A stretch of 64,000 nucleotides of DNA from Bdellovibrionales bacterium RIFOXYC1_FULL_37_79 (GTDB lineage Bacteria; Bdellovibrionota; Bacteriovoracia; Bacteriovoracales; Bacteriovoracaceae). A model generated the notes under the pieces. That model saw only the letters and a list, made by a program, of their open reading frames with translations. It searched no databases and was not told the DNA's origin. Each line of letters begins with the position of its first letter. Position 1 is the first letter of the stretch. Location: contig MEQB01000022.1 in the NCBI GenBank assembly GCA_001770015.1, positions 1 through 64,000 of the forward strand. Direction: 5' to 3'. Below, one piece after another: positions 9,728-18,060 of the stretch. A program made the translations under genes and the position numbers.

Positions 9728-10720
9728 ATGCACACGATCACACTTAACCACGGGCTCGGTGGCAAACAAATGCATGAGTTCATTAAAAATTCCATTATGA
9801 CCAAACTGCAAAACGGCATCCTGGAAAAAATGGATGACAGTGCCATTTTAAAAAATTTAAAAACCAATCGTCTTGCGCTTACCACTGATAGCTATGTGGT
9901 GAGTCCACTGATTTTTCCAGGGGGGGACATTGGACGATTATGTGTTTGTGGCACGGTCAATGACTTAACCACCAGCGGGGCAAAACCTCATGCCCTGACG
10001 CTTTCCTTTATCATTGAAGAAGGCATGGATCTATCTGTGCTTGATACCATTATAGATTCCATTGCTCAAACGGCACAAGAGGCCCAGATTCAAATTGTAA
10101 CTGGTGATACCAAAGTCGTTGAAAAAGGCAAAGGAGATAAGCTTTTTATCAACACCAGTGGCATTGGTTTCATTGAGGACCATGTTGATATTTCGACCTA
10201 CCATACTAAAGACGACGATGATATTTTAATAACCGGGCCAATTGGCAATCATGAAATTGCCATGATGAAGGCCAGAAACCTCATTGATTTTGATTTGACC
10301 ATTGAAAGTGACGTGCGTCCTCTTAATCTACCCATTGAAAATTTATTAAAGCAAAAGGTGTTGCTTCATAGTATTAAAGACCCCACCCGCGGAGGACTTG
10401 CCAGCGCTTTGTATGAAATTGTGGAACACTCTCAGGTGGAAATCACCCTGTTTGAAAAAGATATACCCATTGATAATGTCGTTAAATCGGTGTGTGCGCT
10501 AGTGGGATTTGATCCCCTTTATCTTGCTAACGAAGGCAAGTTCATTATCACCTGTCCAAAAAAATCAAGCCAGGATGTCATCAAGGCATTTGGTGGTGTT
10601 GCGCAAATCATTGGCAAGGCAAAAAAATCAAATCACCCCAAACTCCTCATGCAAACCGAGTCTGGCGGAATTCGAAAAATCGGTATGCTAGAGACCATGC
10701 AGCTGCCCAGGATCTGCTAG
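9728..10720 (+). CDS. hypE: HypE, thiocyanate-forming hydrogenase maturation protein
   Basis: HypE dehydrates the C-terminal thiocarboxamide made by HypF to a thiocyanate, the source of the CN ligands. It has 330 residues and starts with the NHGLGGKQMHEF region. Metal and nucleotide segments typical of the PurM fold follow (TTDSYVVSP, CGTVNDLTTSGA, TGDTKVVEKG, DPTRGGLASAL). It ends in the essential PRIC tail with the acceptor Cys. AGGAG sits upstream of the ATG. The last nine codons and stop lie in a 105-bp sequence repeated at 17397; the copy there differs by one silent base (TGC to TGT in the terminal Cys codon). Confidence 0.96.
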   Translation: MHTITLNHGLGGKQMHEFIKNSIMTKLQNGILEKMDDSAILKNLKTNRLALTTDSYVVSPLIFPGGDIGRLCVCGTVNDLTTSGAKPHALTLSFIIEEGMDLSVLDTIIDSIAQTAQEAQIQIVTGDTKVVEKGKGDKLFINTSGIGFIEDHVDISTYHTKDDDDILITGPIGNHEIAMMKARNLIDFDLTIESDVRPLNLPIENLLKQKVLLHSIKDPTRGGLASALYEIVEHSQVEITLFEKDIPIDNVVKSVCALVGFDPLYLANEGKFIITCPKKSSQDVIKAFGGVAQIIGKAKKSNHPKLLMQTESGGIRKIGMLETMQLPRIC

Positions 10721-10796
10721 GCTCAGTAATTACAATAATTTTCTCTTTGAAAATATTTTTCACAAATGTTTGCGCTATTGCGGCAATCGGATACAT
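10692..10796. repeat. Left copy of a 105-bp direct repeat (island boundary)
   Basis: It is identical to 17397-17501 except at 10717 (C here, T there). It begins inside hypE (AGACCATGCAGC) and ends at CGGATACAT. The right copy encodes the natural C-terminal tail of the exported protein at 17428. The ancestral state was therefore probably hypE meeting that gene tail to tail with 2 bp between their stop codons. Structure suggests an attL-like junction or a long target duplication. Confidence 0.95.
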
Positions 10797-11211
10797 GTTT
10801 GGCCAAAATCTTTAGATATTGTAAAATCGAGATACCCTTCAGAGTAATCCAGTTTCACTGACATACAAACCAAGACAACAATTCCATTATCCAACGTCTT
10901 TATTGTAGGATTACCAGCAATGTCCATTGATTCATGTTTATAATATAAAGCTTTACTCCATGTTTTTCCGTAATCTTCTGAAACACTATAACAACATTTG
11001 TTTTCAGGTAAGTCTGTATAGTCTGGTGAATTCGCAAACCACTTCCCTTTTATCAATTCCATCCAAGAAGCAACTATGTTCTTGCCGTCATTTGTATGAC
11101 CTGTTACTATTTCGAAGACGTTTTTATCCATCGTTGGGAGAACAAGGATGCAAAACTTTGCGTTTTACAAAATCCAACCATCAAAAATATTGTCAAAATA
11201 ATTTTTACCAT
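10775..11211 (-). pseudogene. Broken exported BNR/sialidase-repeat protein
   Basis: The open part at 10775-11131 (118 aa) has two Asp-box-like BNR segments, SEDYGKTWS and SKDFGQT, as in sialidases and other beta-propellers. Upstream, a good signal peptide (MVKIILTIFLMVGF...SFA from 11211) lies in a different frame, so about one base has been lost or gained near 11140. The second BNR box is cut exactly where the island meets the left 105-bp repeat; the tail CIRLPQ is read out of frame from the repeat. It is therefore both frameshifted and truncated and is probably not functional. Confidence 0.7.
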
Positions 11212-11278
11212 AAAATACTTACATCTCATATCTCCAGGGATAATTTTGGTAAACTAATATTTTTAACTTAAGTATTAT

Positions 11279-12109
11279 TTGCTTACTCTTCCGTACAATG
11301 ACAACAATCGAGTTAATTACGCTTTAATCTTCATTACCATTGATGTTAATAATGAGTGGATCATAAGATTTTATAGAAATGATGTTGCTACAAGAAACAC
11401 GGTAAAGAGGATTCCATTTTTAAAAAATTTCTCCAAAGTATCCCCCTTGAAAATACCATGCCCCGAAATTCACAATGATGAGTTCATGGCGTACAAAACT
11501 ATTCATGGTGAACACTTAAGTATTTATGAAATTGAACATTTAGATACACTAAGCAGAGTGAAAATAGCTGAGCAGCTTGGAAATTTTCTAAAGAATCTAC
11601 ATAATTTTAGTGATGATAATATAAACTTTCCACCAGAGTATTTCATGATGGTTAGGGATTATTATAACAGCTATCCTAAGCAAATATTTGATAGTTTGGA
11701 TGCTGATGAACGTAAGATAATGGATAATAAATTTAAGGCTATCAAAAATAATGATAGAAACTTTATTACTCCTACTGCCATTATCCATAGTAACTTACAC
11801 TATAAAAATATCTTATGGGATAGAGAAAAGAAGAAGCTTAATGGAGTTATTGACTTTGCCCAAGTAGGACTGGCAATAACTGCGATGGATTTCATCCAAC
11901 TGACAAATTTTAACACCCATAAAAATGATCAATTTTTAAAAGATATTCTGCACGCTTATGGCAAAGACGAAGTAGAGCTTTTTACCCAGATAAAGGAACT
12001 ATCTATACTTGAACCGCTAAACTATTATTGGTGGTATGAAAAAAACAATATGCCCGAAGGTATGGAAAAAATCATCATGAAACTTAAAACGATACTGCAC
12101 GCCCAATAG
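11279..12109 (+). CDS. Aminoglycoside phosphotransferase-family protein, probably catalytically altered
   Basis: The 276-residue protein has the late APH/choline-kinase features. There is an LGNFLKNLH helix, a Brenner-type loop HSNLHYKNILWD and the metal-binding VIDFAQVG. In active members the loop reads HxDxxxxN; here the catalytic Asp is Asn (CAT AGT AAC). The N-terminus starts at a TTG with no clear ribosome site and only a partial nucleotide-binding lobe (EWIIRFYRND), and an in-frame stop lies 15 bp upstream, so the 5' end may be missing. It sits inside the island. The substrate is unknown; a resistance role is not supported. Confidence 0.6.
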   Translation: MLTLPYNDNNRVNYALIFITIDVNNEWIIRFYRNDVATRNTVKRIPFLKNFSKVSPLKIPCPEIHNDEFMAYKTIHGEHLSIYEIEHLDTLSRVKIAEQLGNFLKNLHNFSDDNINFPPEYFMMVRDYYNSYPKQIFDSLDADERKIMDNKFKAIKNNDRNFITPTAIIHSNLHYKNILWDREKKKLNGVIDFAQVGLAITAMDFIQLTNFNTHKNDQFLKDILHAYGKDEVELFTQIKELSILEPLNYYWWYEKNNMPEGMEKIIMKLKTILHAQ

Positions 12110-12245
12110 CCGCCTTGCGGAATCTACACATGACAACAAAAGAATATTCCACACCTGCATAGAATTTACCCTCATTAACTAACCACTTTACAATTAAATA
12201 TCACCTAAGCTAGGATTCACCAAAAAAACTTCCCAAGGAATGTAT

Positions 12246-14972
12246 ATGGCCAAAGCTCTTTGTTTATCCCTTGTTATATTTCTTTTTTCATTTTCAATCA
12301 GTTCCAAAGAAATCATTACTCACTGTAATCTTACCAAAAAAGAAATTGCTCAATCCGAACTAAAAGGAGCAAAACTAATTGATGTTTCATTTAACCAAGA
12401 AGGCCAAAGATGTGCGAGTTTTTTGAACCTCGAAAAGCTTAATAAAGGCCTGCCACCCAAGAAACCTATAGTTTATGATGATTTCGATTCTCCAGATAAT
12501 AATAACTTAGATCCAAAAGATGATGGTATCCTTGTCCAACTTAAGAAAATGGCCAGTTCAAATCCTGAAATTATTAAATATCATGAGATTGGTTACAGTC
12601 ACCAAAAGCGTCCTATCGTTGCACTACAAATTGGGAATAATAATATAACCCAAAATAGAATTCTCCTGGTTGGCCTTCACCACGCCAGGGAATGGGTAAC
12701 CACCGATCTCCTCATGCGTTTTCTTTATTTAGTAATTGATCCTTCAAACCAGGACATACGCGATTTATTACAAAATATAGAAGTCTGGGTTATTCCTGTT
12801 ATAAACCCTGATGGTTACCAATATACCTTTACTCCAGATGGGCAAAACTGGAGAAAAAATATGCGGGATAATAATAATAACGGTATTTTTGAACCAAACC
12901 TGGATGGAGTGGATCTCAACCGAAATTATGATTATCTCTGGTCCTTTGATGAGTGGGGTGCCTCTTCCATGCCTTCGTCTTGGACTTATCGTGGAAAATC
13001 TCCTTTCAGTGAACCTGAAACACTTGCTTTAAAAAATTTAATGCTTGAAAAACATTTCTCTTTTGCTATCTCCTATCATACATATGGAAATTTAATTCTC
13101 TATCCCACCAGTTATCTTCCTTCAAAACGCCCAGCCGACTGGCCACTTTTTACCTTTCTTGCTGGTACCAAAGATACTCCGGCCATCTATGACAGTTCCC
13201 TGAATTCAAAATATTCGCCTATGATGGGGTCAGAACTTTATACTACCAATGGTGATTTTGATGACTGGGCCTATCACGTATCCAAAACCATACCTTTCAC
13301 GATTGAATTAACCAACTTGGAAGAAAATAGTTTTAATTATCCTGATGATGAAAAGCTATTACAAACCGTCTTCGCAGATAATCTTCCCTTTATCGTCGAT
13401 CTAATGAAATCGGGAGCAAATCCCGAGTCTCCATCATCGCATATAAATAGTAAGCTTCAAGATTTTTTACATGAACCCATTACGCAATCTTATGGCCAGA
13501 TCCAAACCTTGGAAGTTTTTTCCCGTAAAGGCAAAACATCCAGAGTTCATTTCTACAACAATGAAACCGTCCCAGATAAATATAGAACTCTATCCCCCAC
13601 AGACCAAGGGATCTACTTTGATATCCAGCAGACCAAAATCCTTAACGAATCAGGCGTTGTTCACTACTGGTTTGAAACGCTTAATTTTGAAGGAAACTCT
13701 GTTATAACTCCCCAAAGCGGAACTTATAAGTTCACCATCCAAAATAATACCAATAATAAAATTCTATTGGTTTCAGCAGAGCTTGGCGACCAGGCCCAAA
13801 GACCTAAATATCTTCCTCAATATCTTCATCTTTTAAAAGAAGCAAATCTAGAAAATAAATTCGATATTATTATAAAAAATCCAAGCGAAATTCTCGGATT
13901 TTTTGAAATTTTGTCCCATTACGATTTAATCATTTGGTATACCGGTGATAACAATTTTCCTTGGGATTATGGACAGGAATTTGAAATCAACCGTTTCATA
14001 AGAGACGCTCACGGGAAATTTCTTTTCAGTGGCAATCTGGATAATGGTTACCTTAATCTTCCAAACACCCTGTCGGCCCTTGAAAATCTTTTATTCTACG
14101 GTTTTGGAATAGAATCCCATATGACCGGACTCGGAGCAACTCTTTTAAATGAATCATTAACTATTGCTAGCACCCCTGATGATATTTTTTTAAAAGGAAA
14201 ATCTATAAAACTTAATCCGCTTAACAAAAATGATAAGATGGGAATGCTTAGGCCAAGTAAAACTTATCAATCATCACTTAGTCATGGTTTCATTTCATCA
14301 GATAAAGGTTTTACTTATTTGAAAAAGAATCCTGGTGTGTTTTCAACCAACATTCTCTCTTCCCCTATAACACTTCCCAGCTTGGATTCCTCTCTCACCT
14401 TCCAAATCGGTATGATTTATATGCTTGAAGAGGTTGTTGCTTTTTTAGAGATTCACAATGTGGATGATGGAAAACGATCTTCCATCTCTCCAAGCTCCGG
14501 TATATGTGAGTATGATGCTCCCGGTATGCAAACGGTTAATCCAGAGGATTTAAACTCCATCCCTGATCTAAAACCTTACTACGATGAATTTGGCCATATG
14601 AGAAGGTTAAGTGATGGTTCAGCTGCTTTAAAAGTTCTTTGCTGGACTGATGGGGGATATGCAAACGCTAAGTTTGATCTATCCCCTTTTAAAGGACAAA
14701 ATATTGAAATTCGCCTGGTTTTTGTCGATTTTGGAGCCGAGTCACTTGCTGGTGATACAGGAGTTGTAACTGATTTCTTAATACCCGAACTACCGCTAAT
14801 CATCTTACCCGTTACCCATAATGGTAATTGGAATAAGGGATTAATCAACCTACCGCTTACTCCGATGGTCACTACTGATCAAACAGTTTTTCTAACTTTT
14901 GGATTCGAAGACATGGAAAATTCAACCGAGCAGTTTTTGCTATTTGAAAATATTCTAGGCCATTTGTTTTAA
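12246..14972 (+). CDS. Exported M14 zinc carboxypeptidase with long C-terminal extension
   Basis: The ATG at 12246 has AAGGA 6 nt upstream (a second in-frame ATG at 12240 overlaps that site) and gives a signal peptide (MAKALCLSLVIFLFSFSISS). The M14 catalytic domain spans about residues 90-390. It has the zinc ligands HHARE (about residue 144) and the His of SYHTYG (about 276), a VDLNRNYDY substrate-binding segment, and the general-base Glu in FTIELTNLEEN (about 353). The remaining 500 residues include an all-beta region with a Cys pair, resembling accessory domains of secreted peptidases. It should remove C-terminal residues from peptides outside the cytoplasm. It overlaps the convergent 14969 gene by 4 bp. 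Confidence 0.88.
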   Translation: MAKALCLSLVIFLFSFSISSKEIITHCNLTKKEIAQSELKGAKLIDVSFNQEGQRCASFLNLEKLNKGLPPKKPIVYDDFDSPDNNNLDPKDDGILVQLKKMASSNPEIIKYHEIGYSHQKRPIVALQIGNNNITQNRILLVGLHHAREWVTTDLLMRFLYLVIDPSNQDIRDLLQNIEVWVIPVINPDGYQYTFTPDGQNWRKNMRDNNNNGIFEPNLDGVDLNRNYDYLWSFDEWGASSMPSSWTYRGKSPFSEPETLALKNLMLEKHFSFAISYHTYGNLILYPTSYLPSKRPADWPLFTFLAGTKDTPAIYDSSLNSKYSPMMGSELYTTNGDFDDWAYHVSKTIPFTIELTNLEENSFNYPDDEKLLQTVFADNLPFIVDLMKSGANPESPSSHINSKLQDFLHEPITQSYGQIQTLEVFSRKGKTSRVHFYNNETVPDKYRTLSPTDQGIYFDIQQTKILNESGVVHYWFETLNFEGNSVITPQSGTYKFTIQNNTNNKILLVSAELGDQAQRPKYLPQYLHLLKEANLENKFDIIIKNPSEILGFFEILSHYDLIIWYTGDNNFPWDYGQEFEINRFIRDAHGKFLFSGNLDNGYLNLPNTLSALENLLFYGFGIESHMTGLGATLLNESLTIASTPDDIFLKGKSIKLNPLNKNDKMGMLRPSKTYQSSLSHGFISSDKGFTYLKKNPGVFSTNILSSPITLPSLDSSLTFQIGMIYMLEEVVAFLEIHNVDDGKRSSISPSSGICEYDAPGMQTVNPEDLNSIPDLKPYYDEFGHMRRLSDGSAALKVLCWTDGGYANAKFDLSPFKGQNIEIRLVFVDFGAESLAGDTGVVTDFLIPELPLIILPVTHNGNWNKGLINLPLTPMVTTDQTVFLTFGFEDMENSTEQFLLFENILGHLF

Positions 14973-15961
14973 AAACAGTATGAGTGCACTTTAATTTTAT
15001 TTCCAATATCATCTTGTTTAAACCGGTAAATTACGGTTTTGTAATCATCGTTTTCTTCAATATCGCAACCGACACTATTGTTAAAAATATTTCTATCTCT
15101 ATCCGATAAATTTCTTAAGATTTGCGTTTCAATTTTTTCGTTACTTTCTCTGGCATCGATCGAAAGCACATTATATATATTTTCGCCGCCAAACCATTCA
15201 AATGCTCTATTATCTGCAACATACTTTCCGGCCAAAAGACCATCAGGGTGATAATTGCTATCCAAGATAATTGGAGAGTTTGCTCCTATTTCATTTTGTT
15301 CATTTGAAAAAATCTGCAAATGACTACCGTTTGGCATGATGATTTCTTCGAGCGCAGTTGTATCAGTAGTGTTGATTATTCTTGGAGTAAATGAGATATC
15401 AAAACTATCGTTATAATATGATTGATTGAGATAGAAATTTTTTCTCTGTGTATTTTCATGCATACAGGTGAATCTTATACTATCGTAAATTCTTTTATTT
15501 ACATAAAATATGGATTGTCCGCAACTTAGATTTTTAACCTCTGACAAATCTGGATATGTCGGATTCAAAACGTTAAGATTAATTGCTAATTCGAAATTAT
15601 CTTTATCTAAGCGAATGCGATCATCAAGTTTAGGAGCAATAACCATTAATTGGATGAAAAATGCCTCGTAACGACAAAGAAGATGTTTATATTTGTCGAA
15701 ATCAATTTTCAAACTATATTTTCCGTTCTTAATTTTGCTATTAATTAATACTTCTTTAGTCCTTATTGAAGGACGAATAATATCATTTAAGCATACGAGC
15801 GTATTCCTTGTACCTTGATACGTTACATATGCTTTTAAGCTAAACCCAGAGGGGATTTTACCTTGAATGTGGAAAAATTTCTTAGACGCTTTTTCGCTTG
15901 CACATATTGCTGAGTTTAAAAGTAATAAAAATAACGTTAATCCTAAAAATATTTTTTCCAT
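14969..15961 (-). CDS. Exported protein of unknown function (330 aa)
   Basis: The start at 15961 is chosen because GGGGT lies 5 nt upstream and a clear signal peptide follows (MEKIFLGLTLFLLLLNSAICASE). Earlier in-frame codons up to 16060 would overlap the upstream gene. The mature part looks beta-rich, with a few cysteines (LVCLND, LLCRYE, LSCGQS, FTCMHE, VGCDIEE). No known domain is recognised. It lies in the island downstream of the DUF1232 gene. Confidence 0.65.
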   Translation of the reverse strand: MEKIFLGLTLFLLLLNSAICASEKASKKFFHIQGKIPSGFSLKAYVTYQGTRNTLVCLNDIIRPSIRTKEVLINSKIKNGKYSLKIDFDKYKHLLCRYEAFFIQLMVIAPKLDDRIRLDKDNFELAINLNVLNPTYPDLSEVKNLSCGQSIFYVNKRIYDSIRFTCMHENTQRKNFYLNQSYYNDSFDISFTPRIINTTDTTALEEIIMPNGSHLQIFSNEQNEIGANSPIILDSNYHPDGLLAGKYVADNRAFEWFGGENIYNVLSIDARESNEKIETQILRNLSDRDRNIFNNSVGCDIEENDDYKTVIYRFKQDDIGNKIKVHSYCF

Positions 15962-16052
15962 AATTACCCCATATGAAAATGACTTTTGGGGCAAGCTACA
16001 TTTGTTGCTTACATATTTAAATTGATTATTATCAATTTGCACAAAATAAAAA

Positions 16053-16433
16053 TCATCCAAACCAGGACTTTAGTTTTTCTTCAGCTAATTTAACCACTCC
16101 TTCGTCTATATAAGCAGTCACAGTTGCTAGTGCAGCGACAAGAACCCCTATGTCGTCTGAGTAGCCGATTACAGGAGTAAAATCGAAGATTGCATCGATT
16201 GGTGAGATAAAATACCCCAAAGCACCAATAATTATGGTCTTGGTCCAAGCAGGTATTTCTGGCCTTTGCAAAACGTAGTACAATTTTAATGCCACGAAAA
16301 TAATTTCTTTGCCAGCTTTCAAGGCATGTCTACGGACTTTCTTCCAAAAGTTTTCTTCTGAATATTTTTTTGAATATTTATCATATTTCTTTTGATCTTT
16401 TTCAGTAACAGATTCACCGTATTTTTGTTGCAT
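16053..16433 (-). CDS. DUF1232 (YkvA-like) small protein
   Basis: The 126-residue protein has the DUF1232 signature in its second half: a hydrophobic helix followed by GYFISPIDAIFDFTPVIGYSDD and a second hydrophobic helix (VLVAALATVTAY). Family members are small membrane-associated proteins of unknown role. The N-terminal half is highly charged (MQQKYGESVTEKDQKK). It sits within the island between the HNH remnant and the exported orphan. Confidence 0.85.
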   Translation of the reverse strand: MQQKYGESVTEKDQKKYDKYSKKYSEENFWKKVRRHALKAGKEIIFVALKLYYVLQRPEIPAWTKTIIIGALGYFISPIDAIFDFTPVIGYSDDIGVLVAALATVTAYIDEGVVKLAEEKLKSWFG

Positions 16434-16504
16434 GCGACATCCTTTTTTTTTGATTTTTGACTATGATAAGGTCTCTGGCAAACAGCGATAATGTTTCAAT
16501 GCAA

Positions 16505-17184
16505 TTAACTACATTTCGCCATCTCAAAATATTCTTTTTCCTTATCCTCAACCACCAAACTATACTTCTCTTTGATTTTAAACCACTGCTGCATAAATTT
16601 ACAGGCATAATTGCGATCAATAGGCATCCACTGGGTAATATCTTTTGAACCTTTGTCTGTTATATTTTCGATTGGTGATAATTAAATTTTTCGGATCATT
16701 CGCAAATTTTCTTTTTTCTTCAAAACTCCAGAGGGAACCTCCGTGATCGTACGCATGTTTCAATGAAACAAGTTGATCAATATCGACATCTGAAGCTTGA
16801 TATAATATTTCACTATAATAGTAGTCATCCCATTTCCCAGAAATAACTTTACAAGTTTTTTTATCCAGTTTCGCAGCCGTTAAACTGCGCTCAATTAAGA
16901 TTGCTGCCCTTGTATCCTTACAATCACCATCTTCATCAATCCAATGCTTCCAATCTGCCCTTCTATATTTCAAATCGCTGGTTGTTACCGGTATCTGGGA
17001 ATCGTCATAAGGTTCGACTTGGATGCTTTTACCATGACAATGAAATTCACTGCTAGATTTTTGAGTATGGCATCCTTTAAATATTCCTGATTTGTTAACT
17101 CCACCGGTATGAGAACAACCAATATTACAAAATAAAACAAATAATAAAACAATTAAGAATTATGTAGTTGAATACTATTTTCAA
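16505..17184 (-). pseudogene. Frameshifted exported HNH (DUF1524/GmrSD-like) nuclease with HxGG...YHCH-type domain
   Basis: Three frames must be joined. From a TTG at 17184 (GAGG 8 nt upstream) a signal-peptide-like start is read (KIVFNYIILNCFIICFIL). It then shifts to CSHTGGVNKSG...FHCHGKS, the small Cys/His domain often found before such nucleases, and on to RADWKHWIDEDGDCKDTR, DVDIDQLVSLKHAYDHGG and FANDPKNLIITN. Near 16655 a second shift leads to KGSKDITQWMPIDRNYACKF and a stop at 16505. The intact family has DxDHxVPL where this reads DIDQLVSL, so the catalytic His is Gln. It is probably a dead secreted nuclease. Confidence 0.75.
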
Positions 17185-17396
17185 GATAAATTCCTCATTT
17201 TAATTATTATTTTCCTTTTTAATATTACTCCCAGCTCTCTTTTTGTTCAGATTCCAACTTGGCGATCTTAACTTTCTTAACCTTCAATTGAGCGTTTCAA
17301 TCTTCTTTAGATGAATAGAAAATATTTTTTTGCCAAATTTTAAGCAGTTAAATCTGAGATAGCGAAAGACTTAAATTATAATTTATCTAAGTCTGA
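17185..17396. other. Island right-end non-coding stretch with an inverted repeat next to the direct repeat
   Basis: No complete gene is visible. A 7-bp perfect inverted repeat (AGACTTA at 17367-17373, TAAGTCT at 17388-17394) abuts the right copy of the 105-bp repeat. On the minus strand near 17225-17285 a short reading frame ends in KIAKLESEQKESWE, which could be the tail of a lost gene; its upstream stop leaves only about 20 codons. Confidence 0.4.
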
Positions 17397-17501
17397 AGAC
17401 CATGCAGCTGCCCAGGATCTGTTAGGCTCAGTAATTACAATAATTTTCTCTTTGAAAATATTTTTCACAAATGTTTGCGCTATTGCGGCAATCGGATACA
17501 T
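17397..17501. repeat. Right copy of the 105-bp direct repeat
   Basis: It matches 10692-10796 at 104 of 105 positions. It contains a copy of the hypE PRIC tail and stop (with a synonymous change) and, on the other strand, the last 24 codons of the exported-protein gene 17428-17994. The reading of that gene through the repeat is coherent (SDCRNSANICEKYF), so this copy is native to it. Confidence 0.95.
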
Positions 17502-17994
17502 TATAGGAGATGATGTGACCATCACGACAGATCCGGCTTTCGGCTTGCAAAAGCCTGATCTCCAATGACCCTTCCAATACCACTTCCTGCTTTTTTAAAA
17601 ATTGATAGCGAACCACATTCCTTCCTTCCCCAATGAGTGGTGCTTGAGTTAAGGTCTGATGGGCAAGATTAATTGGATTATTTGACCGGTTACGTTTACT
17701 GTCGTAGCCTTTGGTTTTCTTAACCACTTTTCCATTTTGCCAGGTTGATTCCAAATAGATTTTATCCGCCACCACCTCTTTGGGACCGTGGAAATAAGAA
17801 TATCTGGAGGGATCAACCCTGGTCCCTCTACATCTGAAAAAAGCATTTCCCGCATTTGAATGGTCAAAACAACTGACCGTTAATAACCCCGAAATATGTG
17901 AATAGGTCAGATCCTCTCCCACCCCAAAGCCGGGAGTAAAAGAATAAGCACTCAAAGATAAAATGAACCATCCAATAGCCATCAGTGATTTCAT
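17428..17994 (-). CDS. Exported Cys-containing protein of unknown function (188 aa)
   Basis: The ATG at 17994 has AAGGA 7 nt upstream; a GTG two codons earlier is an alternative. A signal peptide (MKSLMAIGWFILSLSAYS) is followed by a beta-rich domain. The tail has regularly placed cysteines (ICRDG, SDCRNS, ICEKYF, YCNY), likely disulfides. The last 24 codons lie in the 105-bp repeat. No family is recognised with confidence. In the inferred ancestral locus it would be the convergent neighbour of hypE. Confidence 0.7.
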   Translation of the reverse strand: MKSLMAIGWFILSLSAYSFTPGFGVGEDLTYSHISGLLTVSCFDHSNAGNAFFRCRGTRVDPSRYSYFHGPKEVVADKIYLESTWQNGKVVKKTKGYDSKRNRSNNPINLAHQTLTQAPLIGEGRNVVRYQFLKKQEVVLEGSLEIRLLQAESRICRDGHIISYNVSDCRNSANICEKYFQRENYCNY

Positions 17995-18060
17995 AAACAC
18001 TTCCTTGTTTTTATGTCACCTAACATTATAGCAATTTTTTTTATGAAGTAAAAAAAGAAA

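Larger units (their letters stand above)
10692..17501. mobile_element. 6.7-kb inserted island at the 3' end of hypE
   Basis: The span from one 105-bp repeat to the other contains five genes or remnants unrelated to the hydrogenase maturation set. They are a BNR fragment, an APH-like kinase, an M14 peptidase, an exported orphan with a DUF1232 protein, and an HNH nuclease remnant. Much of it looks more AT-rich than the flanks. Removing one repeat copy plus the insert restores both neighbouring genes. No integrase, transposase or terminal inverted repeat was found inside, so the mechanism is unknown and the element is probably immobile now. Confidence 0.75.
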
